Assembly (NCBI GenBank): GCA_037954325.1
Contig: JBBMNZ010000046.1
Location: 62,001-126,000, forward strand
Reading direction: 5' to 3'
Source: Fistularia commersonii
Taxonomy: Eukaryota; Chordata; Actinopteri; Syngnathiformes; Fistulariidae
Length of the DNA: 64,000 nt
The notes under the pieces were generated by a model. It searched no databases. It worked only from the letters and a program-made list of their open reading frames with translations, and was not told the origin of the DNA. How positions within the stretch are numbered: the first letter of the stretch is position 1; the number at the start of each line of letters is the position of its first letter. A program made the position numbers and the translations under genes. Shown piece by piece: positions 40,903 through 53,393 of the stretch.

Positions 40903-40913
40903 ATGAATTTCAT
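40903..40913 (+). other. 11-bp dyad ATGAA-T-TTCAT, monomer bases 81-91
   Basis: ATGAA is followed by one T and then TTCAT, its exact reverse complement. It is present in most monomers. Common variants that break one arm are ATGGATTTCAT, TTGAATTTCAT and ATGGATTTAAT. Short dyads are enriched in many centromere satellites and have been proposed to favour non-B DNA at centromeres. No function is shown here. Confidence 0.5.
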
Positions 40914-42480
40914 CAAGCTGGTTTCTGCTGTTGAAATATGTTGTTTAGGACATGATTCTGCACAATATATGTCAAATTCAGTGTAATCCCTTCACAAGTT
41001 CAAAAGATATAGCCATTTGTTCAAAAAGTGCTTATCTCACCGAGTTGAAGCGTTTTTGATTAGGAGTGGAAATAACTTTTGAATTTCATCAAGCTGGTTT
41101 CTACTGTTGAAATATGTTGTTTAGAACATGATTCTGCACAATTTATGTCCAATTCAGTGTAATCCCTTCATAGGTTAAAAAGAAATCGCCAGTCGTTCCA
41201 AAAGAACTTATCTCACCGAGTTGAGGCGTTTTTGATTCGGAGTGGAAATAACCAGTGAATTTCATCAAGCTGGTTTCTGCTGTTGAAATATGTTGTTTAG
41301 GACAAGATTCTGCACAAAATATGTCAAATTCAGTATAATCCAGTGACAAGTTCAAAAGATATAGCCATTCGATCAAAAAGTGCTTATCTCACCGAGTTGA
41401 AGCATTTTTGATTCGGAGTGGAAATAACTAATGAATTTCATCAAGCTGGTTTCTGCTCTTGAAATTTGTTGTTTAGGACAGGATTCTGGACAATATATTT
41501 CAAATTCAGTGCAATCCCATCACAGGTTCAAAAAATATAGCTATTCGTTCAAAAATTGCTTATCTCACCAAGTTGAAGAGTTTTTGATTAGTATTGGAAA
41601 TAACTTTTGAATTTCATCACGCTAGTTTCTGCTCTTGAAATTTGTTGTTTAGGACATGATTCTGGACAATATATTTCAAATTCAGTGTAATCCCTTCACA
41701 AGTTCAAAAGATATCGCCATTCGTTCAAAAAGTGCTTATCTCACCGAGTTGAAGCGTTTTTGATTAGGAGTGGAAATAACTTTTGAATTTCATCAAGCTG
41801 GTTTCTGCTGTTGAAATATGTTGTTTAGAACATGTTTTTGCACAATATATGTCAAATTCAGTGTAATCCCTTCATAGGTTCAAAAGATATCGCCAGTCGT
41901 TCCAAAAGAACTTATCTCACCGAGTTGAAGCGTTTTTGATTAGGAGTGGAAATAACTAATGAATTTCTACAAGCTGGATTCTGCTGTTGAAATATGTTGT
42001 TTAGGACATGATTCTGCACACTATATGTAAAAGTCAGTGTAATCCCTTCACAAGTTCAAAAGATATAGCCATTTGTTCAAAAAGTACTTATCTCACCGAG
42101 TTGAAGCGTTTTTGATTAGGAGTCGAAATAACTTTTGAATTTCATCAAGTTGGTTTCTGCTGTTGAAATATGTTGTTTAGAACATGTTTCTGCACAATAT
42201 ATGTCAAATTCAGTGTAATCCCTTCATAGGTTCAAAAGATATCGCCAGTCGTTCCAAAAGAACTTATTTCACCGAGTTGAGGCGTTTTTGATTCGGAGTG
42301 GAAATAACCAATGAATTTCATCAAGCTGGTTTCTGCTGTTGAAATATGTTGTTTAGGATATGATTCTGCACAATATATGTCAAATTTAGTGTAATCACAT
42401 CACAGGTTCAAAAGATATAGCCATTCGTTCAAAAACTGCTTATCTTATCGGGTTGAAGGGTTTTTGATTAGGAGTGGAAA

Positions 42481-44560
42481 TAACTAATGAATTTCATCAA
42501 GCTGGTTTCTGCTGTTGAAATATGTTGTTTAGGATATGATTCTGCACAATATATGTCAAAGTCAGTGTGATCCCATTACAGGTTCAAAGGATATAGCCAT
42601 TCGTTCAAAAAGGACTTATCTCACCGAGTTGAGGCGTTTGTGATTAGGAGTGGAAATAACTAATGAATTTCATCAAGCTGGTTTCTGCTGTTGAAATATG
42701 TTGTTTAGGACATGATTCTGCACAATATATGTCGAATTCAGTGTAATCCCTTCATAGGTTCAAAAGAAATCGCCAGTCATTCCAAAAGAACTTATGTCAC
42801 CGAGTTGAGGCGTTTTTGATTCTGAGTGGAAATAACCAATGAATTTCATCAAGCTGGTTTCTGCTGTTGAAATATGTTGTTTAGGATATGATTTTGAACA
42901 ATATATGTCAAATTTAGTGTAATCACATCACAGGTTCAAAAGATATAGCCATTCGTTCAAAAAGTGCTTATCTCACCGAGTTGAAGCGTTTTTGATTAGG
43001 AGTGGAAATAACTTTTGAATTTCATCAAGCTGGTTTCTGCTGTTGAAATATGTTGTTTAGAACATGATTCTGCACAATATATGTCCAATTCAGTGTAATC
43101 CCTTCATAGGTTCAAAAGAAATCGCCAGTCATTCCAAAAGAACTTATGTCACCGAGTTGAGGCGTTTTTGATTCTGAGTGGAAATAACCAATGAATTTCA
43201 TCAAGCTGGTTTCTGCTGTTGAAATATGTTGTTTAGGATATGATTTTGAACAATATATGTCAAATTCAGTGAAATCCCATCACAGTTTCAAAAGATATAG
43301 CCATTCGTTCAAAAATTGCTTATCTCACCAAGTTGAAGAGTTTTTGATTAGGAGCGGAAATAACTATTGAATTTCATCAAGCTGGTTTCTGCTGTTGAAA
43401 TATGTTGTTTAGGACATGATTCTGCACAATATACGTCAAATTCTTGTGAGCCCATTACAGGTTGAAAGGATATAGCCATCCGTTCAAAACGTGCTTATGA
43501 GACCGAGTTGAAGCGTTTTTGATTCGGAGTGGAAATAACTAATGGATATTATCAAGCTGGTTTCTGCTGTTGAAATATGTTGTTTATGACATGATTCTGC
43601 ACAATATATGTCAAATTAAGTGTAATCCCTTCACAAGTTCAAAAGATATAGCCATTCGTTCAAAAAGTACTTATCTCACCGAGTTGAAGCGTTTTTGATT
43701 AGGAGTGGAAATAACTTTTGAATATCATCACGCTGGTTTCTGCTGTTGAAATATGTTGTTTAGGACATGATTCTGCACAATATATGTCAAATTCAGTGTA
43801 ATCCCTTCATAGGTTCAAAAGATATCGCCAGTCGTTCAAAAAGTACTTATCTCACCGAGTTGATGCGTTTTTGGATTCGGAGTGGAAATAATCAATGAAT
43901 TTCATCAAGCTGGTTTCTGCTGTTGAAATATGTTTTTTAGGATATGATTCTGCACAATATATGTCAAATTTAGTGTAATCACATTACAGGTTCAAAAGAC
44001 ATAGCCATTCGTTCAAAAACTGCTTATCTTATCGGGTTGAAGCGTTTTTGATTGAGAGTGGAAATAACTAATGGATTTAATCAAGCTGGTTTCTGCTGTT
44101 GAAATATGTTGTTTAGGACATGATTCTGCAGAACACATGTCAAATTCAGTGTAATCCAGCGACAAGATCAAAAGATATAGCCATTCGTGCAAAAAGTGCT
44201 TATCTCACCGAGTTGAAGCAATTTCGATTAGGAGTGGCAATAACTAATGAATTTCATCAAGTAGATTTCTACTGTTGAAATATGTTGTTTAGGACAGGAT
44301 TCTGCACAATATATGTCAAATTCTGTGTAATCCCTTCACAAGTTGAAAAGATATAGCCATTCGTTCAAAAAGTGCTTATCTCACCGAGTTGAAGCATTTT
44401 TGATTAGGAGTGGAAATAACTAATGAATTTCATCAAGCTGGTTTCTGCTGCTGAAATATGTTGTTTAGGATATGATTCTGCACACTATATGTCAAAGTCA
44501 GTGTGATCCCATTACAGGTTCAAAGGATATAGCCATTCGTTCAAAAAGGCCTTATCTCAC
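42481..44560 (+). repeat. 22-monomer HOR, partial copy
   Basis: About 12 monomers. It shares GATTCGGAGTGG, GACATGATTCTGC and GAATATCATCACGC (43,519-43,735) with the copies starting at 53.4 and 57.3 kb, not with its direct neighbour. It also shares CAATTTCGATTAGG (44,218) and CAAATTCTGTGTAATCC (44,321) only with the 57.3-kb copy. After about 44,560 the unit is abandoned for sequence like region III. Confidence 0.75.
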
Positions 44561-47017
44561 CGAGTTGAAGCGTTTGTGATTAGGAGTGGAAATAACTAAT
44601 GAATTTCATCAAGCTGGTTTCTGCTGTTGAAATATGTTGTTTAGGACATGATTCTGCACAATATATGTCAAATTCAGTGTAATCCCTTCATAGGTTCAAA
44701 AGAAATTGCCAGTCATTCCAAAAGAACTTATGTCACCGAGTTGAGGCGTTTTTGATTCTGAGTGGAAATAACCAATGAATTTCATCAAGCTGGTTTCTGC
44801 TGTTGAAATATGTTGTTTAGGATATGATTTTGAACAATATATGTCAAATTTAGTGTAATCACATCACAGGTTCAAAAGATATAGCCATTCGTTCAAAAAC
44901 TGCTTATCTTATCGGGTTGAAGCGTTTTTGATTAGGAGTGGAAATAACTGATGGATTTCGTTAAGCTGGTTTCTGCTGTTGAAATATGTTGTTAAGGACA
45001 TGATTCTGCAAAACACATGTCAAATTAAGTGTAATCCAGCGATAAGATAAAAAGATATAGCCATTCTTGAAAAAAGTGCTTATCTCACCGAGTTGAGACG
45101 TTTCTGATTAGGAGTGGAAATAACTTATGAATTTCATCAAGCTGGTTCCCGCTGTTGAAATATGCTGTTTAGAACAAGATTCTGCACAAAATATGTCAAA
45201 TTCAGTATAATCCAGTGACAAGTTCAAAAGATATAGCCATTCGATCAAAAAGTGCTTATCTCACCGAGTTGAAGCATTTTTGATTCGGAGTGGAAATAAC
45301 TAATGAATTTCATCAAGCTGGTTTCTGCTGTTGAAATATGTTGTTTAGGACATGATTCTGCAGAAAATATTTCAAATTCAGTGTAATCCAGCAACAAGAT
45401 CAAAGGATATAGCCATTCTTGCAAATAATGCTTATCTCACCGAGTTGAAGCGTTTTTGATTAGGAGTGGAAATAACTTTTGAATTTCATCAAGCTGGTTT
45501 CTGTTCTTGAAATATGTTGTTTAGGACATGTTTCTGCACAATATATGTCAAATTGAGTGTGATCCCATTAAAAGGTTCAAAGGATATAGCCATTCGTTCA
45601 AAAATTGCTTATCTCACCAAGTTGAAGAGTTTTTGATTAGGAGTGGAAATAACTTTTGAATTTCATCACGCTGGTTTCCGCTGTTGAAATATGTTGTTTA
45701 GGACATGATTCTGCAGAACACATGTCAAATTCAGTGTAATCCAGCGACAAGATCAAAAGATATAGCCATTCGTGCAAAAAGTGCTTATCTCACCGAGTTG
45801 AAGCAATTTTGATTAGGATTGGCAATAACTAATGAATTTCATCAAGTAGATTTCTACTGTTGAAATATGTTGTTTAGGACATGATTCTGCACAATATATG
45901 TCAAATTCAGTGTAATCCCTTCATAGGTTCAAAAGATATCGCCATTCGTTCAAAAAGTACTTATCTCACCGAGTTGATGCGTTTTTGTATTCGGAGTGGA
46001 AATAATCAATGAATTTCATCAAGCTGGTTTCTGCTCTTGAAATATGTTTTTTAGGATATGATTCTGCACAATATATGTCAAATTTAGTGTAATCACATTA
46101 CAGGTTCAAAAGACATAGCCATTCGTTCAAAAACTGCTTATCTTATCGAGTTGAAGCGTTTTTGATTGAGAGTGGAAATAACTAATGGATTTAATCAAGC
46201 TGGTTTCTGCTGTTGAAATATGTTGTTTAGGACATGATTCTGCAGAACACATGTCAAATTCAGTGTAATCCAGCGACAAGATCAAAAGATATAGCCATTC
46301 GTGCAAAAAGTGCTTATCTCACCGAGTTGAAGCAATTTTGATTAGGAGTGGCAATAACTAATGAATTTCATCAAGTAGATTTCTACTGTTGAAATATGTT
46401 GTTTAGGACATGATTCTGCACAATATATGTCAAATTCAGTGTAATCCCTTCACAAGTTCAAAAGATATAGCCATTCGTTCAAAAAGTGCTTATCTCACCG
46501 AGTTGAAGCATTTTTGATTAGGAGTGGCAATAACTAATGAATTTCATCAAGCTGGTTTCTGCTGTTGAAATATGTTGTTTAGGATATGATTCTGCACAAT
46601 ATATGTCAAAGTCAGTGTGATCCCATACAGGTTCAAAGGATATAGCCATTCGTTCAAAAAGGCCTTATCTCACCGAGTTGAAGCGTTTTTGATTAGGAGT
46701 GGAAATAACTAATGAATTTCATCAAGCTGGTTTCTGCTGTTGAAATATGTTGTTTAGGATATGATTCTGCACAATATATGTCAAAGTCAGTGTGATCCCA
46801 TTACAGGTTCAAAGGATATAGCCATTCGTTCCAAAAGAACTTATGTCACCGAGTTGAAGCGTTTTTGATTCTGAGTGGAAATAACCAATGAATTTCATCA
46901 AGCTGGTTTCTGCTGTTGAAATATGTTGTTTAGGATATGATTTTGAACAATATATGTCAAATTTAGTGTAATCACATCACAGGTTCAAAAGATATAGCCA
47001 TTCGTTCAAAAACTGCT
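44561..47017 (+). repeat. Mosaic block with region III-like monomers
   Basis: About 14 monomers. 44,905 and 47,018 share TATCTTATCG and what follows at an offset of 2,113 bp (12 monomers plus 1). The part 45,900-46,800 matches 28,830-29,740 of region III, including TTTTTGTATTCGG and TCTGCTCTTG, at an offset near 17,070 bp. Two monomers look chimeric, at about 45,600 and 46,830. Confidence 0.65.
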
Positions 47018-49519
47018 TATCTTATCGGGTTGAAGCGTTTTTGATTAGGAGTGGAAATAACTGATGGATTTCGTTAAGCTGGTTTCTGCTGTTGAAATAT
47101 GTTGTTAAGGACATGATTCTGCAAAACACATGTCAAATTAAGTGTAATCCAGCGATAAGATAAAAAGATATAGCCATTCTTGAAAAAAGTGCTTATCTCA
47201 CCGAGTTGAGACGTGTCTGATTAGGAGTGGAAATTACTTATGAATTTCATCAAGCTGGTTCCCGCTGTTGAAATATGCTGTTTAGAACAAGATTCTGCAC
47301 AAAATATGTCAAATTCAGTATAATCCAGTGAGAAGTTCAAAAGATATAGCCATTCGATCAAAAAGTGCTTATCTCACCGAGTTGAAGCATTTTTGATTCG
47401 GAGTGGAAATAACTAATGAATTTCATCAAGCTGGTTTCTGCTGTTGAAATATGTTGTTTAGGACATGATTCTGCAGAAAATATTTCAAATTCAGTGTAAT
47501 CCAGCAACAAGATCAAAGGATATAGCCATTCTTGCAAATAATGCTTATCTCACCGAGTTGAAGCGTTTTTGATTAGGAGTGGAAATAACTTTTGAATTTC
47601 ATCAAGCTGGTTTCTGTTCTTGAAATATGTTGTTTAGGACATGTTTCTGCACAATATATGTCAAATTCAGTGTGATCCCATTAAAGGTTCAAAGGATATA
47701 GCCATTCGTTCAAAAAGGACTTATCTCACCGAGTTGAAGCGTTTTTGATTAGGAGTGGAAATAACTTTTGAATTTCATCAAGCTGGTTTCTGCTGTTGAA
47801 ATATGTTGTTTAGAACATGATTCTGCACAATATATGTCCAATTCAGTGTAATCCCTTCATAGGTTCAAAAGAAATCGCCAGTCGTTCCAAAAGAACTTAT
47901 CTGACCGAGTTGAGGCGTTTTTGATTCGGAGTGGAAATAACCAATGAATTTCATCAAGCTCGTTTCTGCTGTCTAAATATGTTTTTTAGGATATGATTCT
48001 GAACAATATATGTCAAATTTAGTGTAATCACATCACAGGTTCAAAAGATATAGCCATTCGTTCAAAAACTGCTTATCTTATCGGGTTGAAGCGTTTTTGA
48101 TTAGGAGTGGAAATAACTGATGGATTTCGTCAAGCTGGTTTCTGCTGTTGAAATATGTTGTTTAGGACATGATTTTGCAAAACACATGTCAAATTAAGTG
48201 TAATCCAGCGATAAGATCAAAAGATATAGCCATTCGTGAAAAAAGTGCTTATCTCATCGAGTTGAGACGTTTCTGATTAGGAGTGGAAATAACTAATGAA
48301 TTTCATCAAGCTGGTTCCCGCTGTTGAAATATGTTGTTTATGACAAGATTCTGCAATAAATATGTCAAATTCAGTATAATCCAGTGACAAGTTCAAAAGA
48401 TATAGCCATTCGATCAAAAAGTGCTTATCTCACCGAGTTGAAGCATTTTTGATTCGGAGTGGAAATAACTAATGAATTTCATCAAGCTGGTTTCTGCTGT
48501 TGAAATATGTTGTTTAGGACAAGATTCTGCACAATATATGTCAACTTCAGTGAAATCCCATCACAGGTTCAAAAAATATAGCCATTCGTTCAAAAATTGC
48601 TTATCTCACCAAGTTGAAGAGTTTTTGATTAGTATTGGAAATAACTTTTGAATTTCATCAAGCTGGTTTCTGCTCTTGAAATTTGTTGTTTAGGACATGA
48701 TTCTGGACAATATATTTCAAATTCAGTGTAATCCCTTCACAAGTTCAAAAGCTTATCGCCATTCGTTCAAAAAGTACTTATCTCACCGAGTTGAAGCGTT
48801 TTTGATTAGGAGTGGAAATAACTTTTGAATTTCATCAAGCTGGTTTCTGCTGTTGAAATATGTTCTTTAGGACATGATTCTGCACAATATATGTCAAATT
48901 CAGTGAAATCCCATCACAGGTTCAAAAGATATAGCCATTCGTTCAAAAATTGCTTATCTCACCAAGTTGAAGAGTTTTTGATTAGGAGTGGAAATAACTT
49001 TTGAATTTCATCACGCTGGTTTCCGCTGTTGAAATATGTTGTTTAGGACATGATTCTGCAGAACACATGTCAAATTCAGTGTAATCCAGCGACAAGATCA
49101 AAAGATATAGCCATTCGTGCAAAAAGTGCTTATCTCACCGAGTTGAAGCAATTTTGATTAGGATTGGCAATAACTAATGAATTTCATCAAGTAGATTTCT
49201 ACTGTTGAAATTTGTTGTTTAGGACATGATTCTGCACAATATATGTCAAATTCAGTGTAATCCCTTCACAAGTTCAAAAGATATAGCCATTCGTTCAAAA
49301 AGTGCTTATCTCACCGAGTTGAAGCATTTTTGATTAGGAGTGGAAATAACTAATGAATTTCATCAAGCTGGTTTCTGCTGTTGAAATATGTTGTTTAGGA
49401 TATGATTCTGCACAATATATGTCAAAGTCAGTGTGATTCCATTACAGGTTCAAAGTATATATCCATTCGTTCAAAAGGGCCTTATCTCACCGAGTTGAAG
49501 CGTTTTTGATTAGGAGTGG
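47018..49519 (+). repeat. Second copy of the 36.3-38.8 kb block
   Basis: Same order of about 14 monomers as 36,281-38,784, at an offset of 10,737-10,738 bp. Small differences seen are AGCTTATCGCC at about 48,751 in place of AGATATCGCC and GGAAATTACTTATG at about 47,230. Confidence 0.75.
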
Positions 49520-52500
49520 AAATAACTAATGAATTTCATCAAGTTGGTTTCTGCTGTTGAAATATGTTGTTTAGGATATGATTCTGCACAATATATGTCA
49601 AAGTCAGTGTGATCCCATTACAGGTTCAAAGGATATAGCCATTCGTTCAAAAAGGACTTATCTCACCGACTTGAGGCGTTTGTGATTAGGAGTGGAAATA
49701 ACTTTTGAATTACATCAAGCTGGTTTCTGCTGTTGAAATATGTTGTTTAGGACATGATTCTGCACAATATATGTCGAATTCAGTGTAATCCCTTCATAGG
49801 TTCAAAAGAAATCGCCAGTCATTCCAAAAGAACTTATGTCACCGAGTTGAGGCGTTTTTGATTCTGAGTGGAAATAACCAATGAATTTCATCAAGCTGGT
49901 TTCTGCTGTTGAAATATGTTGTTTAGGATATGATTTTGAACAATATATGTCAAATTTAGTGTAATCACATCACAGGTTCAAAAGATATAGCCATTCGTTC
50001 AAAAAGTGCTTATCTCACCGAGTTGAAGCGTTTTTGATTAGGAGTGGAAATAACTTTTGAATTTCATCAAGCTGGTTTCTGCTGTTGAAATATGTTGTTT
50101 AGAACATGATTCTGCACAATATATGTCCAATTCAGTGTAATCCCTTCATAGGTTCAAAAGAAATCGCCAGTCATTCCAAAAGAACTTATGTCACCGAGTT
50201 GAGGCGTTTTTGATTCTGAGTGGAAATAACCAATGAATTTCATCAAGCTGGTTTCTGCTGTTGAAATATGTTGTTTAGGATATGATTTTGAACAATATAT
50301 GTCAAATTCAGTGAAATCCCATCACAGTTTCAAAAGATATAGCCATTCGTTCAAAAATTGCTTATCTCACCAAGTTGAAGAGTTTTTGATTAGGAGCGGA
50401 AATAACTATTGAATTTCATCAAGCTGGTTTCTGCTGTTGAAATATGTTGTTTAGGACATGATTCTGCACAATATACGTCAAATTCTTGTGAGCCCATTAC
50501 AGGTTGAAAGGATATAGCCATCCGTTCATAACGTGCTTATGAGACCGAGTTGAAGCGTTTTTGATTAGGAGTGGAAATAACTAATGGATATTATCAAGCT
50601 GGTTTCTGCTGTTGAAATATGTTGTTTATGACATAATTCTGCACAATATATGTCAAATTAAGTGTAATCCCTTCACAAGTTCAAAAGATATAGCCATTCG
50701 TTCAAAAAGTACTTATCTCACCGAGTTGAAGCGTTTTTGATTAGGAGTGGAAATAACTTTTGAATTTCATCACGCTGGTTTCTGCTGTTGAAATATGTTG
50801 TTTAGGACATGATTCTGCACAATATATGTCAAATTCAGTGTAATCCCTTCATAGGTTCAAAAGATATCGCCAGTCGTTCAAAAAGTACTTATCTCACCGA
50901 GTTGATGCGTTTTTGGATTCGGAGTGGATATAATCAATGAATTTCATCAAGCTGGTTTCTGCTGTTGAAATATGTTTTTTAGGATATGATTCTGCACAAT
51001 ATATGTCAAATTTAGTGTAATCACATTACAGGTTCAAAAGACATAGCCATTCGTTCAAAAACTGCTTATCTTATCGGGTTGAAGCGTTTTTGATTGAGAG
51101 TGGAAATAACTAATGGATTTAATCAAGCTGGTTTCTGCTGCTGAAATATGTTGTTTAGGATATGATTCTGCACAATATATGTCAAATTCAGTGTAATCCC
51201 TTCACAAGTTCAAAGGATATAGCCATTCGTTCAAAAAGGACTTATCTCACCGAGTTGAAGCGTTTTTGATTAGGAGTGGAAATAACTAATGAATTTCATC
51301 AAGCTGGTTTCTGCTGCTGAAATATGTTGTTTAGGATATGATTCTGCACAATATATGTCAAATTCAGTGTAATCCCTTCACAAGTTCAAAAGACATAGCC
51401 ATTCGTTCAAAAACTGCTTATCTTATCGGGTTGAAGCGTTTTTGATTGAGAGTGGAAATAACTAATGGATTTAATCAAGCTGGTTTCTGCTGTTGAAATA
51501 TGTTGTTTAGGACATGATTTTGCAGAACACATGTCAAATTCAGTGTAATCCAGCGACAAGATCAAAAGATATAGCCATTCGTGCAAAAAGTGCTTAACTC
51601 ACCGAGTTGAAGCAATTTTGATTAGGAGTGGCAATAACTAATGAATTTCATCAAGTAGATTTCTACTGTTGAAATATGTTGTTTAGGACAGGATTCTGCA
51701 CAATATATGTCAAATTCAGTGTAATCCCTTCACAAGTTCAAAAGATATAGCCATTCGTTCAAAAAGTGCTTATCTCACCGAGTTGAAGCGTTTTTGATCA
51801 GGAGTGGAAATAACTAATGAATTTCATCAAGCTGGTTTCTGCTGTTGAAATATGTTTTTTAGGACATGATTCTGCACAATATATGTCAAATTCAGTGTAA
51901 TCCCTTCACAAGTTCAAAAGATATAGCCATTTGTTCAAAAAGTGCTTATCTCACCGAGTTGAAGCGTTTTTGATTAGGAGTGGAAATAACTTTTGAATTT
52001 CATCAAGCTGGTTTCTACTGTTGAAATATGTTGTTTAGAACATGATTCTGCACAATTTATGTCCAATTCAGTGTAATCCCTTCATAGGTTAAAAAGAAAT
52101 CGCCAGTCGTTCCAAAAGAACTTATCTCACCGAGTTGAGGCGTTTTTGATTCGGAGTGGAAATAACCAATGAATTTCATCAAGCTGGTTTCTGCTGTTGA
52201 AATATGTTGTTTAGGACAAGATTCTGCACAAAATATGTCAAATTCAGTATAATCCAGTGACAAGTTCAAAAGATATAGCCATTCGATCAAAAAGTGCTTA
52301 TCTCACCGAGTTGAAGCATTTTTGATTCGGAGTGGAAATAACTAATGAATTTCATCAAGCTGGTTTCTGCTCTTGAAATTTGTTGTTTAGGACAGGATTC
52401 TGGACAATATATTTCAAATTCAGTGCAATCCCATCACAGGTTCAAAAAATATAGCCATTCGTTCAAAAATTGCTTATCTCACCAAGTTGAAGAGTTTTTG

Positions 52501-53393
52501 ATTAGTATTTGAAATAACTTTTGAATTTCATCACGCTAGTTTCTGCTCTTGAAATTTGTTGTTTAGGACATGATTCTGGACAATATATTTCAAATTCAGT
52601 GTAATCCCTTCACAAGTTCAAAAGATATCGCCATTCGTTCAAAAAGTGCTTATCTCACCGAGTTGAAGCGTTTTTGATTAGGAGTGGAAATAACTTTTGA
52701 ATTTCATCAAGCTGGTTTCTGCTGTTGAAATATGTTGTTTAGAACATGTTTTTGCACAATATATGTCAAATTCAGTGTAATCCCTTCATAGGTTCAAAAG
52801 ATATCGCCAGTCGTTCCAAAAGAACTTATCTCACCGAGTTGAAGCGTTTTTGATTAGGAGTGGAAATAACTAATGAATTTCTACAAGCTGGATTCTGCTG
52901 TTGAAATATGTTGTTTAGGACATGATTCTGCACACTATATGTAAAAGTCAGTGTAATCCCTTCACAAGTTCAAAAGATATAGCCATTTGTTCAAAAAGTA
53001 CTTATCTCACCGAGTTGAAGCGTTTTTGATTAGGAGTGGAAATAACTTTTGAATTTCATCAAGTTGGTTTCTGCTGTTGAAATATGTTGTTTAGAACATG
53101 TTTCTGCACAATATATGTCAAATTCAGTGTAATCCCTTCATAGGTTCAAAAGATATCGCCAGTCGTTCCAAAAGAACTTATTTCACCGAGTTGAGGCGTT
53201 TTTGATTCGGAGTGGAAATAACCAATGAATTTCATCAAGCTGGTTTCTGCTGTTGAAATATGTTGTTTAGGATATGATTCTGCACAATATATGTCAAATT
53301 TAGTGTAATCACATCACAGGTTCAAAAGATATAGCCATTCGTTCAAAAACTGCTTATCTTATCGGGTTGAAGGGTTTTTGATTAGGAGTGGAA
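49520..53393 (+). repeat. 22-monomer HOR, full copy 1 of 3 (about 3,872 bp)
   Basis: Diagnostic positions recur 3,872 bp (22 x 176) later: GTCGAATTC at 49,773 and 53,645, TGTGAGCCC at 50,487 and 54,359, GAATTTCTACAAGC at 52,875 and 56,747, GAAGGGTTTTTG at 53,369 and 57,241. Its first roughly 200 bp differ from copy 2 (CGACTTGAGG, GAATTACATC), matching the copy at 38.8 kb instead. Confidence 0.85.

Larger units (their letters stand above)
40823..40998 (+). repeat. Reference monomer, near-consensus copy
   Basis: This copy is exactly 176 bp and differs from my by-eye consensus at one base (TGATCAGG in place of TGATTAGG). In monomer coordinates: bases 17-33 hold the CENP-B-box-like stretch, 20-21, 43-44 and 53-54 are the only CpG sites, 38-79 is the part that locally resembles primate alpha satellite, 81-91 is the dyad ATGAATTTCAT, 94-107 is the segment altered in the dyad marker class, and 131-150 is the TGATTCTGCACAATATATGT block. 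The phase (which base counts as base 1) is my arbitrary choice. There is no open reading frame of note: 176 is 3x58+2, so frame shifts from monomer to monomer. Confidence 0.9.
38785..42480 (+). repeat. 22-monomer HOR, copy with one monomer missing (3,696 bp)
   Basis: The start of the unit (TCAAAGTCAGTGTGATCCC preceded by GGATATG) recurs 3,696 bp later, so this copy holds 21 monomers. The missing one lies near 40,190: here TTTTTGGATTCGGAGTGG runs straight into AATAACTAATGGATTTAATC, whereas other copies have a further monomer between. The unit ends with the variant GGTTGAAGGGTTTTTG at 42,451. Confidence 0.8.
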
